A stretch of 64,000 nt of DNA from positions 7,645,676 to 7,709,675 of the forward strand of contig CM055097.1 in the NCBI GenBank assembly GCA_029204225.1, given 5' to 3'. A program made the translations under genes and the position numbers. Numbering within the stretch: position 1 is the stretch's first letter; every line of letters starts with the position of its first letter. The notes under the pieces were generated by a model. It searched no databases. It saw nothing but the letters and a program-made list of their open reading frames with translations, and was not told the DNA's origin. The stretch comes from Diphasiastrum complanatum. Taxonomy: Eukaryota; Streptophyta; Lycopodiopsida; Lycopodiales; Lycopodiaceae. Shown one piece after another: positions 1-10,150 of this stretch.

Positions 1-1395
1 TCCACACTGCATAGTTGGAAACCCCGTCCAATTTGCTACTTTCACTCAAAATGGACTCTCCCATGTTTGCCATCGCAAAACTGCTTGAAACTTCTGCCAT
101 AGGCTAAAAACAGTATGCCAAGGCCAACAGTGATGTCAAAAGTTGAAAATAATGACCTGCACTTTTTCCCTTACTAGGCCACTTGCCGCTTTTCCACCAA
201 TTTGAAAGCCAAATCGGCGTCGCCTTCCGAAATACACTCAGTCGTCAACTCCCAACAACGTGCCTAGTGGAATGGTGAAATCACTTCTGGCATACTCCGA
301 ATACTTTCTCTACTGCAATCACTCTGTTTTGTTGTACCGTACTTGCAAGTACATTCCGGGTGCCCTTCGTTTGGAGGTTATAGCCTTTCGTTTGGGTCAA
401 AACGGGCAAAGGACCCAAAAATAGGGACTTTTCTAGTTTTTGAACTGTTTCTTCACCTTGAAGAAACTTCACTCTTCACTTGTGAAGGGACCCAACTCCA
501 ATTTCAGTATGAAATTTTTTAATGAAGTTCAAGGCTAAAATGCACTTCACTTCTTTAGGGCCCTCTTCAACAACCCTTCAGACTCCATCCAATGGTTGAA
601 TCTGATCCAACTGTGGATATCCCTTTTGGGTAGCACAATCTGAGTCGTCGATCTTGTAGCTTCTCTATCCAACGGATCTAAGCACTCTTGTGCACTAATG
701 GGGAGTCTTGTAAGCGCTGCCCACTCCGAAACACTATGCTCTCACCCTGGTTCCACGAGCGAACAGTCCGCGATCTCCTTGTCTGGGGTCGCGCATCCCC
801 ACACTCGTTTTTGTTTGATCTAACTCGCCTATGGATTGATTTGAGCATGATCTGAGGCCTAGAGCAGGGTCGCCCTACTGATTCCAAGTCTGTAGAGTGT
901 TCATTCAAGAAATTCCGTGGAAAAACGGTGATTTTAGCTCAACTTGACAAAGTGGCTTTTTTCACCTTTTACCGCAAATCTGCTAGGTTAACTTTCTGGA
1001 GACAAATCTCTGACATAAACCTCATAATCTCTCCATGGCTGGTTGACAATGTGATTAGCTTCCTTCCTGTCTTTACGGCATCCAAAACGGTGCACAAACA
1101 GCGGAGAAATCACCAGTTATGTATAAAAATCGTAACCCCAAACCCGGTTTCAATTTTCAGCTGGCTTCAAAATTGTCAAATTTTCACCAAATTTTTTCCT
1201 ATTTGATGCTATGCACAGGCTAATAATCCCTCTGCTGAGCTTAGCAAGCCTCTATAAACTAGAAACCGTGCACCAGTGCTTCTCTTTCCGTCTTTAACCC
1301 GCCGTAAACCCCGAACTCTCAGAAGACAGTTCTCCCGAAGCTCTCTTCAACGGCGATGTTGTACTGTGTACACTCCCTGTACGGCTCTGATACCA
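1..1395 (-). mobile_element. Probable LTR-retrotransposon leader relic with primer-binding site
   Basis: At 1383-1395 the plus strand reads GGCTCTGATACCA. Its reverse complement, TGGTATCAGAGCC, is the standard plant primer-binding site matching the 3' end of initiator tRNA-Met. An LTR-type element on the minus strand would therefore have its 5' LTR to the right (from about 1396) and its leader and gag to the left, off the window edge. The 1.38 kb to the left has only short minus-strand open frames (about 281-472 and 678-908), neither of which I recognise. No clear TG...CA LTR boundary is visible next to the primer site. The assignment rests on the primer site alone. Confidence 0.4.
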
Positions 1396-3400
1396 ACTTA
1401 GAATTTGCTTTGCACAGGAACACAGATCATGCTACACATTAACACAGACAGAAAGAACTCTCCACAGCAAGCTCACATAGCAACTGTATTTCTCAAAATG
1501 AAATTACACTGTACATATAGTTGTTCACTCAGGCAACCCATGCATGACCCAGGTTGCCGTTGAGAGGAGCATATTTCCCAAACACCTACATTGGCAAACT
1601 AGGCTTACTGAGAAATGGGACAAAAGCATCAAGTTCTCCAACACAAAAGAGTACAAAATGTAGAGAAGCATATTTCCCACACACCTGCATTGTTTTAACA
1701 TGAAGAAAGAGTGTGAGCATTAGTTTGGACTATTGTAAAATTGATACAACCTAAGTACGATCACAACTAGTGCCCATTCATCCAAGTTTCAATACTTGGA
1801 CCTAATGGGTAAGTAAGAATTGTGGATATAGGATTGGCTAATACCAATATTGCTACCCTATCAATATCTAATGGCCTTATACCCAATAGATTATTGCTAA
1901 AGACCTGTTGATCATCAAGATTTTTGTCGATGTTCATAAGTGGTGGGTGAATTAGCTTAGGAAGTTTCACATATTCAAAACCAAAGATTAATTTTAACTT
2001 TTAAAACTTATTACTCAAAATGGCGGGTATTTTTTAAATACCCCACTGCTCATCAAAAACACCCAAAAAAAAAATAATCACAAATATGCTAATTGTTAGA
2101 ATCCACATTTAGCTTTTTGTTTGAGAGTTTTAGGTTTTAAAATTTGACTAGATTTAGGTGTAACAATTTTTAGATTTGTCATGGTAGAGGTAAGTTATTG
2201 TGATAAATTGTTGAAAGTTGAAGTTTCACTTCTAGGTGAGTTTGGGCAGTAGGATGATTTTTTTCTTTTTTGGATTCTTGTAGAATGCAATTTAATGATT
2301 TGAATGCCCTACCCTATAAAATGTAACGTAAAGCTTGTTGTGATGTATCGGTCACGTTGCTTTGTAATTGTCAGTGAGATGCAAGTTTTCTACCACCTAG
2401 AATTATTCAAGTCAAATATTTTAACACGTACTTCTTGTTTTTGTTCGCTGGAAGTATCTCTTGGGTATCAAATGAGACATGCTTATTTTTCTATGATTGA
2501 GCACGGTGGTAGTACCTCTTAAGAAGTGGATTTCTCTAATCATTATGAAGACCTACCTTGCCTACAAGGTGAGCTTTAGGCTTGGATTTAAAGGGCATGC
2601 CATCCTTACAATGAAGGATATCATTTTCTTATTAGATTCAATTTGATAGAATGCCTTTCAAATGAGGTTTGGGATGAAACCTTGCAAAACATAATGTATG
2701 ACAAATTTACATAAAAATTGAAAAAAATTAGCTTTCAAATGAAGTGTGACCACCTTGTGAGATTTTGACAAAGAGTAAGGTTTTATGAAGAAGAAGTTTT
2801 AAGGGTTTAAAAGAGGAGGGTCAACAATTTATTTGAAGCTTCTTTCACAAATAGACCTTGACTTGATGAATTCTTTTTTAGGATTATAGAATTTTTTTTA
2901 GGAGCAATGATATGTGGACCCACATGTTGAAAAGAATAATTTTGCCATATTGTGAGCTTCTTAGCTCATAGGAAATATCTCAAGCTTGTTTGGGATTTAG
3001 TTGGGTTGGCCTTGCTCTAGGCAAGCTGCCCACAAGACAAATGCATGCAGACAATATAGCACATGTCTCACCTTTGGAATCTAAGGCTATGGCGGACTGC
3101 AGTGTTGGATCTATTATCAGCTTCAGCCTGTAGTTCAAACTGGGTTGCATTAGCAGCAATTTTCCTGCATGATCGTACCACATGGATGTGATAATCTCAT
3201 CCATCCTTGCAGATTAAAGTTTGAGAGATGCATCTTGCAGCTAGATTACTAAGACGCAGGCAACCATGCAGGCTGCAACAGCTAAGAGGGTAGATGGAAT
3301 ATTTGCAATATTCAAGAATTAGTAGATGAAGAATATATTGTTCAGTGTTTGCCGGCGCTGGTTTGCTGCCTCTAGGACTAGCTTAAATTTTTGGAACTCT
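1396..3400. other. Intergenic, no recognisable gene
   Basis: The left part could be an LTR of the preceding relic. A short sequence (AGCATATTTCCCA followed by ACACCT) occurs twice about 96 bp apart, near 1568 and 1664. Open frames on both strands are short and show no family motif. The segment 2980-3204 has a 74-residue minus-strand frame that I do not recognise and do not call a gene. Confidence 0.5.
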
Positions 3401-3404
3401 TGGC

Positions 3405-3800
3405 TGGTTATGGGCTTGTGGATTGTATGATCAAGTGTTAGTCATTGGCTTGTGAATTGTAAGATCAGATATTAGCAAAGAATTCTCGGCTTGCTTGTTG
3501 GCTTGTGGGTTGTATAATCAAGTATCAGTTTGATTGGATTGTGAATTTTAAGATCAAGTATTAGCAAGGAATTCTCCGCTTGGTTGTTGGCTTGTGGGTT
3601 GTATGATCAAGTATTAGCTTGATTGGCTTGTGAATTGTAAGATCAAATATTAGCAAGGAACTCTCGGCTTGGTTGTTGGCTTGTGGGTTGATGATTAATT
3701 CTCGACTTGATTGGCTCAAGTATTAGCAAGAAACTCGTAGCTTGGTTGTTAGATTGTGTTTGAGGGATCAAGCATCAGCTTGATTCGCTTGTCGATTGTC
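3405..3800. repeat. 88-bp minisatellite upstream of the EDR4-like gene
   Basis: The phrase GCTTGTGGGTTGTAT or a close variant recurs at about 3414, 3501, 3590 and 3679, a spacing of 87-89 bp. Each copy carries ATCAAGTATTAG, GATTGGCTTGTGAATTGTAAGATCA and a TTAGCAAGGAATTCTCGGCTTGG-type segment in the same order, with copies decaying toward 3800. Isolated pieces (CCATTGGCTTGTGGATTGTAT) recur near 3903 and 3984. The array lies 350-740 bp before the proposed start codon, in the promoter or 5' leader region. Confidence 0.8.
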
Positions 3801-4147
3801 TGATGAAGATTTGGCAAATCAAGCGGGTAATATTAATCATTTGCTGCTGCTTTGCTGCCTTGACTACTAAGATCAGTTTTTAGTTCGAGAACTTTGCGCT
3901 TGGCCATTGGCTTGTAGATTATATGGGATTCTACTAACTTCAGTTCCTGAGACTTTGAGTTTGGTGTAAGAACTCTGGGATTGGCCATTGGCTTGTGGAT
4001 TGTATTGGATTGTTCTTTTAAGTTTCATTCCCTATGCCTTGCAACTACACTGCAAATTTTTGGAGATGCAGATGATGGCGTGGAATACCAAGTAATGGAG
4101 GATTCAATTGCACTTATCTTCGATCAGGCTTTGGATCAGATTGAGCT

Positions 4148-4256
4148 ATGATGGCTGCAAGCGTCATCCGTTGCCCGAAGTGTGAAGAGTTACTTTGCGA
4201 GCCCTCACCGGATAATCCTTGCTTTCAATGCAATAACTGCTCAACTTACTTGAATG
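4148..4256 (+). CDS. EDR4-like: EDR4-like exon 1 (N-terminal zinc ribbon)
   Basis: ATG at 4148 is followed immediately by a second ATG at 4151; either could start translation. The exon reads RCPKCEELL then CFQCNNC, the two-CxxC ribbon that opens EDR4-family proteins. Reading through the exon end meets a TGA at 4271. The GT at 4257-4258 lets the exon join 4649 in phase, forming a Glu codon across the junction, with an AG at 4647-4648 as acceptor. Confidence 0.75.
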
Positions 4257-7200
4257 GTCAGCTCTACTTCTGAGCACGGATCTTGAGATTAATCTTACTA
4301 GCAATAGGCTGCTTGCACTTGTTCAAAGGCATTGTTCTAAATCATCCTTTGTATTGTAATTCTCTCTGGATAAACAGAACCTTTCTTGGTGTGCAGTTTG
4401 TTCAAGGTTCTTAACAGTGTCTTGTGTATGATGACTGTCTAGTGTTACTAAAAATGAGTAGATTTAGTGTATTTTTCATTCAAATATAATCTCTGTTATG
4501 CCGCCGTATATTTCATGGATCATTCAGTATGAGTGCTAACGCAGCTTGAGTCAGCTAATTTGAGATAAAAAGCCTTGTCAATCTTCTTATTGTAGCAGTG
4601 AGAATGTCCCCAAATTGACAAGATTTGGTTGATTTTGGACACCACCAGAGAACTACGCCTTTCATCAAGAACCAGAAGTACTTGATCAGTCTCATGAGGC
4701 TGTGGAGGAGGGGGTAAGGAGGACAGATTCCGGGTTTTCTACTGAGCATGATTCCTTTTCAAATTCCTCAGATGAATCAAATCAGCTAGGGTTTGTCTTC
4801 GGAACTGAGACACCATTTGGGGTGAAGCCAGACTCGGCGCCGCTGTATAGAAAAAGACATCAGCCAAAACAAATGCGAACAGCTCACGTGATGCATAAGC
4901 CTTCCACAGCCTCTGACAAGCCTCTATATAGTCCTCGCTCTCAAGAAAAGGAGGATACTTCTTCACTAGAGAAGTCGTACGATCTTATGGGTAATACTGA
5001 CCAATTTGCCTTCAATCCTTCTCAAATACTGCCGTATCATAAGGCTGCGACTCGGCAGCGTCTCCGTCTCAAATCTGAACCAAATCACCGCTCAAATAAA
5101 AAGCTGGATGATGTGAGAACAACAGTTTCACAGGGTGATCAGTCAAATACCAGTATCTCATCGAAGATTTGCGATTCCATGGAACAAGAAGAGGCTGCAT
5201 CTGTTATGCTCCAGCCCTTATCCAGTCCTAACCAGCAAGTTCCAGCTTACAATCATGTTACAAATAGCTTAAACTCCCTGTTCCTAGATGAGGATCAGTC
5301 TCGTAGAAATGAGGATAGGGACACAATGACCAAAGAAGAGGATCCTCTTGCCTTGCGGGCTAAAACATCTCGCGGACATTTAAGGAAGACGAGTAAGTCC
5401 CAAACTGCTGATGATTCACAGCAGGATAATTCATCTGCAGAAGCAGAAAAGAAAAGCATAGTTGACCTCAAAAATAAACTTCGGTCAGAAGATGGGATGC
5501 CAAATTTGCCTTCAAACTCAGGCAGCAAAAGCTTCTTTGCAAAGATTTTCAGAGGAAATCGTCAGGGCAGTGAAGTGGACCTCTGGGACCCTGATGTTGC
5601 AGCTTTTACAATGAGCCAGGAATTGAATCCTACTAGGTTTTGTGAAACCAACAAATGGAGCTTCGATCCACAAGATTTGTGGCCTGTTCCTAGTTCAAGT
5701 ACTGTTCTTGAGCCAGTAATAGAGTCCAATGAACCTGCATCTCCCATAGCAGCCCCAGAGCAGCAGTCATGTGTACAGCAAGCTTCAGCAATGCCTACTA
5801 ATCACCTGTTGATCGACCCTCAAACCATGTGGCTGCTTGAAAAGCTCCGACTTTCTGCAGCAGAAAACTTGCTTTGTAGCACAGAGCCAAAACCACCACC
5901 CTATAGCCTTTCCCAATCTTTTAACTCATCTCTATCTTTCATGGAAAAACCATCCGGGGATCTTGGCAAGGGAGAAAGTTTTGATTTGCAACAATCCGAG
6001 CCACAGCTACAGAGGGATCTGAACGGCACCCTTGAGGAGCTCAAAGAGAAGGCCTATCCTGCACTGCCTTCAATGGATGACCCACCTTATGTTCGTTGTC
6101 AGCATTGCCCGGCTGTGCTGACTGTTCCCCAGGCTCTTTTTCCCTGCAAGAAAACTGTGCAAAAGCTGAGGTGTGGGGGATGTTGGAAAGTTTCCATCTT
6201 CTCTGTTTTGCAGCTGACTGCCGGAAATGACCCATATATGCATGATACTGATCCTGATCCAACAAATGCTTATGTGCCCACCTCTGCTGACACTGAAAAA
6301 TCAGCGAATGATTTGACACACAGCCAGGAAATTATACTCCCAAGAGAGGAAGGGGTTGCTGGTTTTATAGATCCGATAAACCCTAATTCTGAAGACCCAT
6401 CGATCGGAGTGAACTTTGTGGAAATCCAATTGCCCATGAGCATTATAGAATCAGGGAGGGAAAGAGGATCTTGTGAAAGTGTGAATTTGGATCACAAAGA
6501 AATTCCCAAAGCCAGAGATACCATATCAATGCACTCGTTTGAGTTCTGTGTCTCAAGCAGCACCAAAATTTTGCCAGGAGAAGACCCTGAAAGTGATATT
6601 GAGTTCACATCAAACAGCTCAGAGAAAGAGGTTCAAGACAAGTTCCAAATCAGCACAAGCCTTGAGAAAAAAATTCGCTTTTCTTTAAAACCATCTACAT
6701 CTTCTAGTAGTGGTTCATCATTCTCAGACGAGTTCTTAACCAACACTGATCGGTTGGCAAAGGCATTGGCAAGCTCAGGCACTAGATTTTCTGCCATGGG
6801 CCCAGACAATTTCTTCAGTCCACATAAAAAGAATGATGAGAATCCAGACAATTTGTTCTTCAATTCACACGAAAAGAATTATGAGGGTCCAGACAATTTG
6901 ATCTTCAGTTCACATGAAAAGAATTATGGGAAAATTTATGAGATGATTTATGGGAAGAATTATGAGAAGGGTCATGAGAAGAATTATGAGAAGAATTATG
7001 GGAAGAATGAGAAGAATTATGAGAGGGATCATGAGAAGAATTATGGGAAGAATCAGGAGAAGAATTATGGGAAGAATCATGAGATGAATCATAAGAAGAA
7101 TCATCAAAAGAATTCTGCAGCCAGCTTGCAGTCTCTAATGCATTCCCCTGGAAGCCCTGATTTCAGCTTCACTAAATTTTCTGGGGCATTGTCCTTTAGT

Positions 7201-8357
7201 GCAGGGTCAGCTCTTTGGGGCTCACCCCTAAGTGACCTCTATGACAGGGGGCTTATTTTACATGCCTTAAAAGAAACTCAAGCTTCTAGAGACGACAGGG
7301 AAGGTGGTGCAGGGAGGGGCCTCACCAAGAGCCTAAAAGGTCTTCTAAAGAGGAGCACGAAAACAAAGACCCGGCGACATCATGAACATCAAGGTGGGTT
7401 TTCACGAGAGGTTTATATAAACGACGAACTCATACCTGACTCTTATGTGAAGGAGGCGGAGCATCTTGCTGGACCCATTCATTCAGGTTCTTATTGGTAA
7501 GTCTTTTTGAAAAGTGCAATGAGAGAGCTAGGTCTCTTAAAGTACTCTCTAAAGTTTAGGTCCAAGGGGTTTTCCATGATTTAGTGGGAACCAAGGGGTG
7601 TAGAATTCCATCACTATTTCTTTATAACTTTTACAGCTGCCTAATTATCTGCTCTAGTGCATCACACCCATAAAACCCATGAGCTTTCCTAGCCCAATGC
7701 CCTAGAACCAGTAAAGGTGCTTTATATGTTTTAGTACGCTCTTGAGAATACCAAGGAAACATCTAGACAAGGTTTTTACGTTGAGCAAAAGTGCAAGAGC
7801 AAAAGTGCAAGGCTTTCTCTCGATTGACCAACATGGCCTCTTTGATAAGTTCAATTGATCATTAACAAACGTTATTGTTGTACACAGGTATGATATTTAT
7901 GCTGGATTTTGGGGAGTTTCAGGTGGCCCTTGCATGGGGATTATTTCAGTGAGTGTTTCATCCTTTCACAAATATTCAACTTAGGAGGGTAAAGATGAAT
8001 CAATTTTTATGAGGTTAAGTGATTAATGGTTCTTAAATAAGCATCACTCTAGAGTTTGACCATTTGAATATTTAGAGCATTATCCAAAAGATAGGTTTTA
8101 GTATAAGTGACATGATTTTTTGTGGTAGTGCAGCCTGGTATAGAACAATTTGATCATCCGCTATCAAGAAATTGTTCTAGTGGAAATACCGAGATACTTG
8201 TAAATGGTAGAGAGTTGCATAAATTGGACCTCAAAAAGTTAGGCCAACGAGGATTACCATCAACACGAGGAAGGGCCTATAAAATTTTCATTGATGGAAG
8301 AGTATTTGAAGAATCTTCAGGAGTAGAGGGACAAGGTCTCGGAAAGCTTGCTCCCAC
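4148..8357 (+). CDS. EDR4-like: EDR4-like zinc-ribbon (DUF3133) protein, four exons found, 3' end missing
   Basis: I assembled this plant-specific gene from four exons: 4148-4256, 4649-7496, 7888-7948 and 8134-8357. All junctions are GT-AG and preserve phase (phases 1, 2 and 0), giving at least 1,080 residues. The family includes Arabidopsis ENHANCED DISEASE RESISTANCE 4, linked to salicylic-acid immunity and trafficking. Exon 1 encodes the N-terminal zinc ribbon CPKC...CNNC (residues 9-31). The second ribbon, CQHC...CGGC, lies near residues 518-545 in exon 2. The conserved C-terminal block (YDIYAGFWGVSGGPCMGII, NGREL, RGLPSTRGRAY, GLGKLAPT) runs through exons 3-4. Between these the protein is long, Ser/Asn-rich and probably disordered. 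Exon 4 ends in a GTAAGT donor inside a Thr codon, so at least one short terminal exon (usually a basic GFGM-type tail) should follow. I could not find it in the next 2 kb, so it may lie beyond a long intron or be lost. Confidence 0.85.
4649..7496 (+). CDS. EDR4-like: EDR4-like exon 2 (main exon, disordered region and DUF3133 ribbon)
   Basis: One uninterrupted frame of 949 complete codons. The frame is open back to a TGA at 4630-4632 and has no in-frame ATG near its beginning, which supports this being an internal exon. The DUF3133 zinc ribbon lies at about 6094-6186. Next comes a Ser-rich region with SSSSGSSFSDEF, then two kinds of amino-acid repeat (listed separately). The end, EVYINDELIPD followed by LAGPIHSGSYW, matches the family's conserved block, and GTAAGT starts at 7497 inside the Trp codon. 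Confidence 0.9.
6800..7112 (+). repeat. In-frame coding repeats in EDR4-like exon 2
   Basis: A 45-bp, 15-residue unit of the form PDNLFFNSHEKNYEG occurs about three times (about 6805-6930), becoming less regular at both ends. It runs directly into a run of NYGKN, NYEKN, DHEKN and NHEMN units to about 7112, based on GAGAAGAATTATGGG-type 12-15-bp units. The frame stays open throughout. This Asn/Lys/Tyr-rich tract is not a known family feature and looks like a recent expansion within a disordered region. Confidence 0.9.
7497..7887 (+). other. EDR4-like intron 2
   Basis: Donor GTAAGT at 7497 and acceptor ACACAG at 7882-7887. Splicing completes the Trp codon (TG|G) and joins SYW to YDIYAGFWG, a junction in the most conserved part of the family. 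Confidence 0.85.
7888..7948 (+). CDS. EDR4-like: EDR4-like exon 3 (AGFWGVSGGPCMGII block)
   Basis: This 61-bp exon is too short to show as an open frame by itself. It encodes YDIYAGFWGVSGGPCMGIIS, the signature that follows the conserved Trp in DUF3133/EDR4 proteins. It is bounded by ACACAG and GTGAGT. Confidence 0.9.
8134..8357 (+). CDS. EDR4-like: EDR4-like exon 4 (NGREL...GLGKLAPT block)
   Basis: Acceptor GTGCAG ends at 8133 and donor GTAAGT starts at 8358. The exon encodes PGIEQFDHPLSRNCSSGNTE, then LVNGRELHKLDL, RGLPSTRGRAY and GLGKLAPT, all standard for the family C-terminus. The unspliced frame would stop at 8359-8361. Phase 2 at the end requires a further exon. Confidence 0.9.
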
Positions 8358-10150
8358 GTAAGTGATCAAGCTAAGTGATATTTAAGTTCACATTTTGCAA
8401 GATAATTTCAATTCTACACTTTTGCGTTATTGCTTGCTCACACTTCCCAACGTGTGGAATGAACAAAGTGCAAAACATAGTCCATAGGGAAGAATGTGGA
8501 GTTAATCTCATTTCCATACAAAGCGTTTCTTTTCCTTTCAATGTTTAACATGAAATATTAATCCACCATCAAAGAACGCTACACACATATATAGCCATAA
8601 AATTCTAAGAAATGGGTATCATTGATCTTAAAGATGTACTTCTTCTCATTGCCTTTTGCACCTCTTAATAATAAAAAATACTTAGATGTCATATTTTCGG
8701 GAGAATTGTTGTGAATTGGTGTGCATTTACTTTAATATCTGGTAACTTTTCTAAGAACTCTTTTGCACATCGTAACAAATTATATTAATTTCAATCAACT
8801 TGACTTTTTTTTTAATAGCTTGTTGACAAACATGCTTCCAGTGTGTGTGGGAAGTGATATTTTCCACTCCATTTTTTTAAACTTGTGTTTCAAAATACTG
8901 TATATCTCTAAAATGATGGTATCTTTGAAAAAAAAAAAGAAAGAACACTTTGAGAGTAGATACTTTGCCCTACTTAATGAAATCCACTTTACAAGTAATT
9001 ATAATCACGATAGGTTGCTTTTAACATTACACATCACCAAAAGTTTTTTTTCTTGATATAATTTTGCCATATTAAATGAAGGGCTTGGAACTCTGAATTT
9101 TTTTACCTCTCCTTCAAAGCTGATACATGAAATAATTGTAGACACAAAACATATGCTTCTAACCAAGTAAATTGGTTATGGATTAGAAAAATCAACGTGC
9201 ATGTCATCATTCACCTTTCATGTCTTCCCAGCCAAAGAGCTGAAAGGAGTTCCATGTACATCATGCACAACTAACATATATGGAGAGAGGATTATAAAAA
9301 CTTGTCAGGAAAAGTTTTGACCCTCTTAAATCCTTAGATGTTGAGATCATGAGTGTAAGATCTATCTTAGAAATTTTGCTAAGAAGTTGGCTATGAAGCA
9401 CAATATTGATCTTTTCCACTCAAGTACCAATGACACAACAATCTAGAGAACCTTTAGAAGAAATCATGGATGGAAAAGCCTAGAGGAACTTAAACTTAGC
9501 AAACAGTTGAGAGCTCTAGATCAAATCAGAATTACACCCCTTTGAAAAAGAACTCATTTGACCTTACCTAGAGAATTGGATTTTCTAACCTCTTTCTTCT
9601 TCAAAAGTCCTAGTACCAGCAAAGAAAAAAAGTTGATCATTAGTTGCAAGAATAGAAAGAAAATCACTTTAGAATCGAAATAAGCTTTAGAATACCTTCT
9701 CACTAAGTTTGAACTTTCCAATGCCTTAAAAAACTTTCACAAATAAAAGAACCTTGGTACTAATTGGGCCACTCAAGATTTTACATAGCACATTGGTTCT
9801 TGCTTAAGTTTCCCATCCTCATATAGCAACATTGAATGTCTCCAAAAATTTGTAATAGCAGGACTGATTAAACTAATTCTCAAGGTCTCCTCCCCAAATT
9901 TGTCGAAGGTTTCATACCTTAGCTTTGATGATCCTTAACATTTCCTACAAGATTATTTGCAAACCCTTATCTGAGTGACTTGCTCCATACCTCTCACGAG
10001 CACAAACCTTCGGAAACCAATTTTCAGAATGAAAGTACACTTGCTGGAAATTTATATTTACAAATACTTTTGAGCTACACAAATAAAACCCTAAAAAACA
10101 ATCACAAATTGGCTATTATCGACATCCTTCCATAAAATCATAGAGAACGT
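8358..10150. other. Downstream of EDR4-like exon 4; no confirmed exon
   Basis: Expected to hold the last intron and final exon of the EDR4-like gene. I looked for a short exon in the correct phase encoding a basic, Gly-Phe-Gly-containing tail and found none. AT-rich sequence with homopolymer runs near 8809 and 8929. Confidence 0.5.

Noticed and set aside
4702-4704. GTG as translation start of the main EDR4-like frame
   Set aside because: The frame is open upstream to 4633, and a phase-compatible splice joins it to the zinc-ribbon exon with a normal ATG at 4148.
6910-7107. Minus-strand Ile/Leu-rich frame resembling a membrane protein
   Set aside because: It is the antisense of the Asn/Lys/Tyr coding repeat in EDR4-like exon 2.
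8763-9056. Possible last exon of the EDR4-like gene after the TTTTTAATAG acceptor-like site
   Set aside because: Phase fits, but the encoded LLTNMLPVCVGSDIF does not resemble the family C-terminus and the frame is low-complexity.
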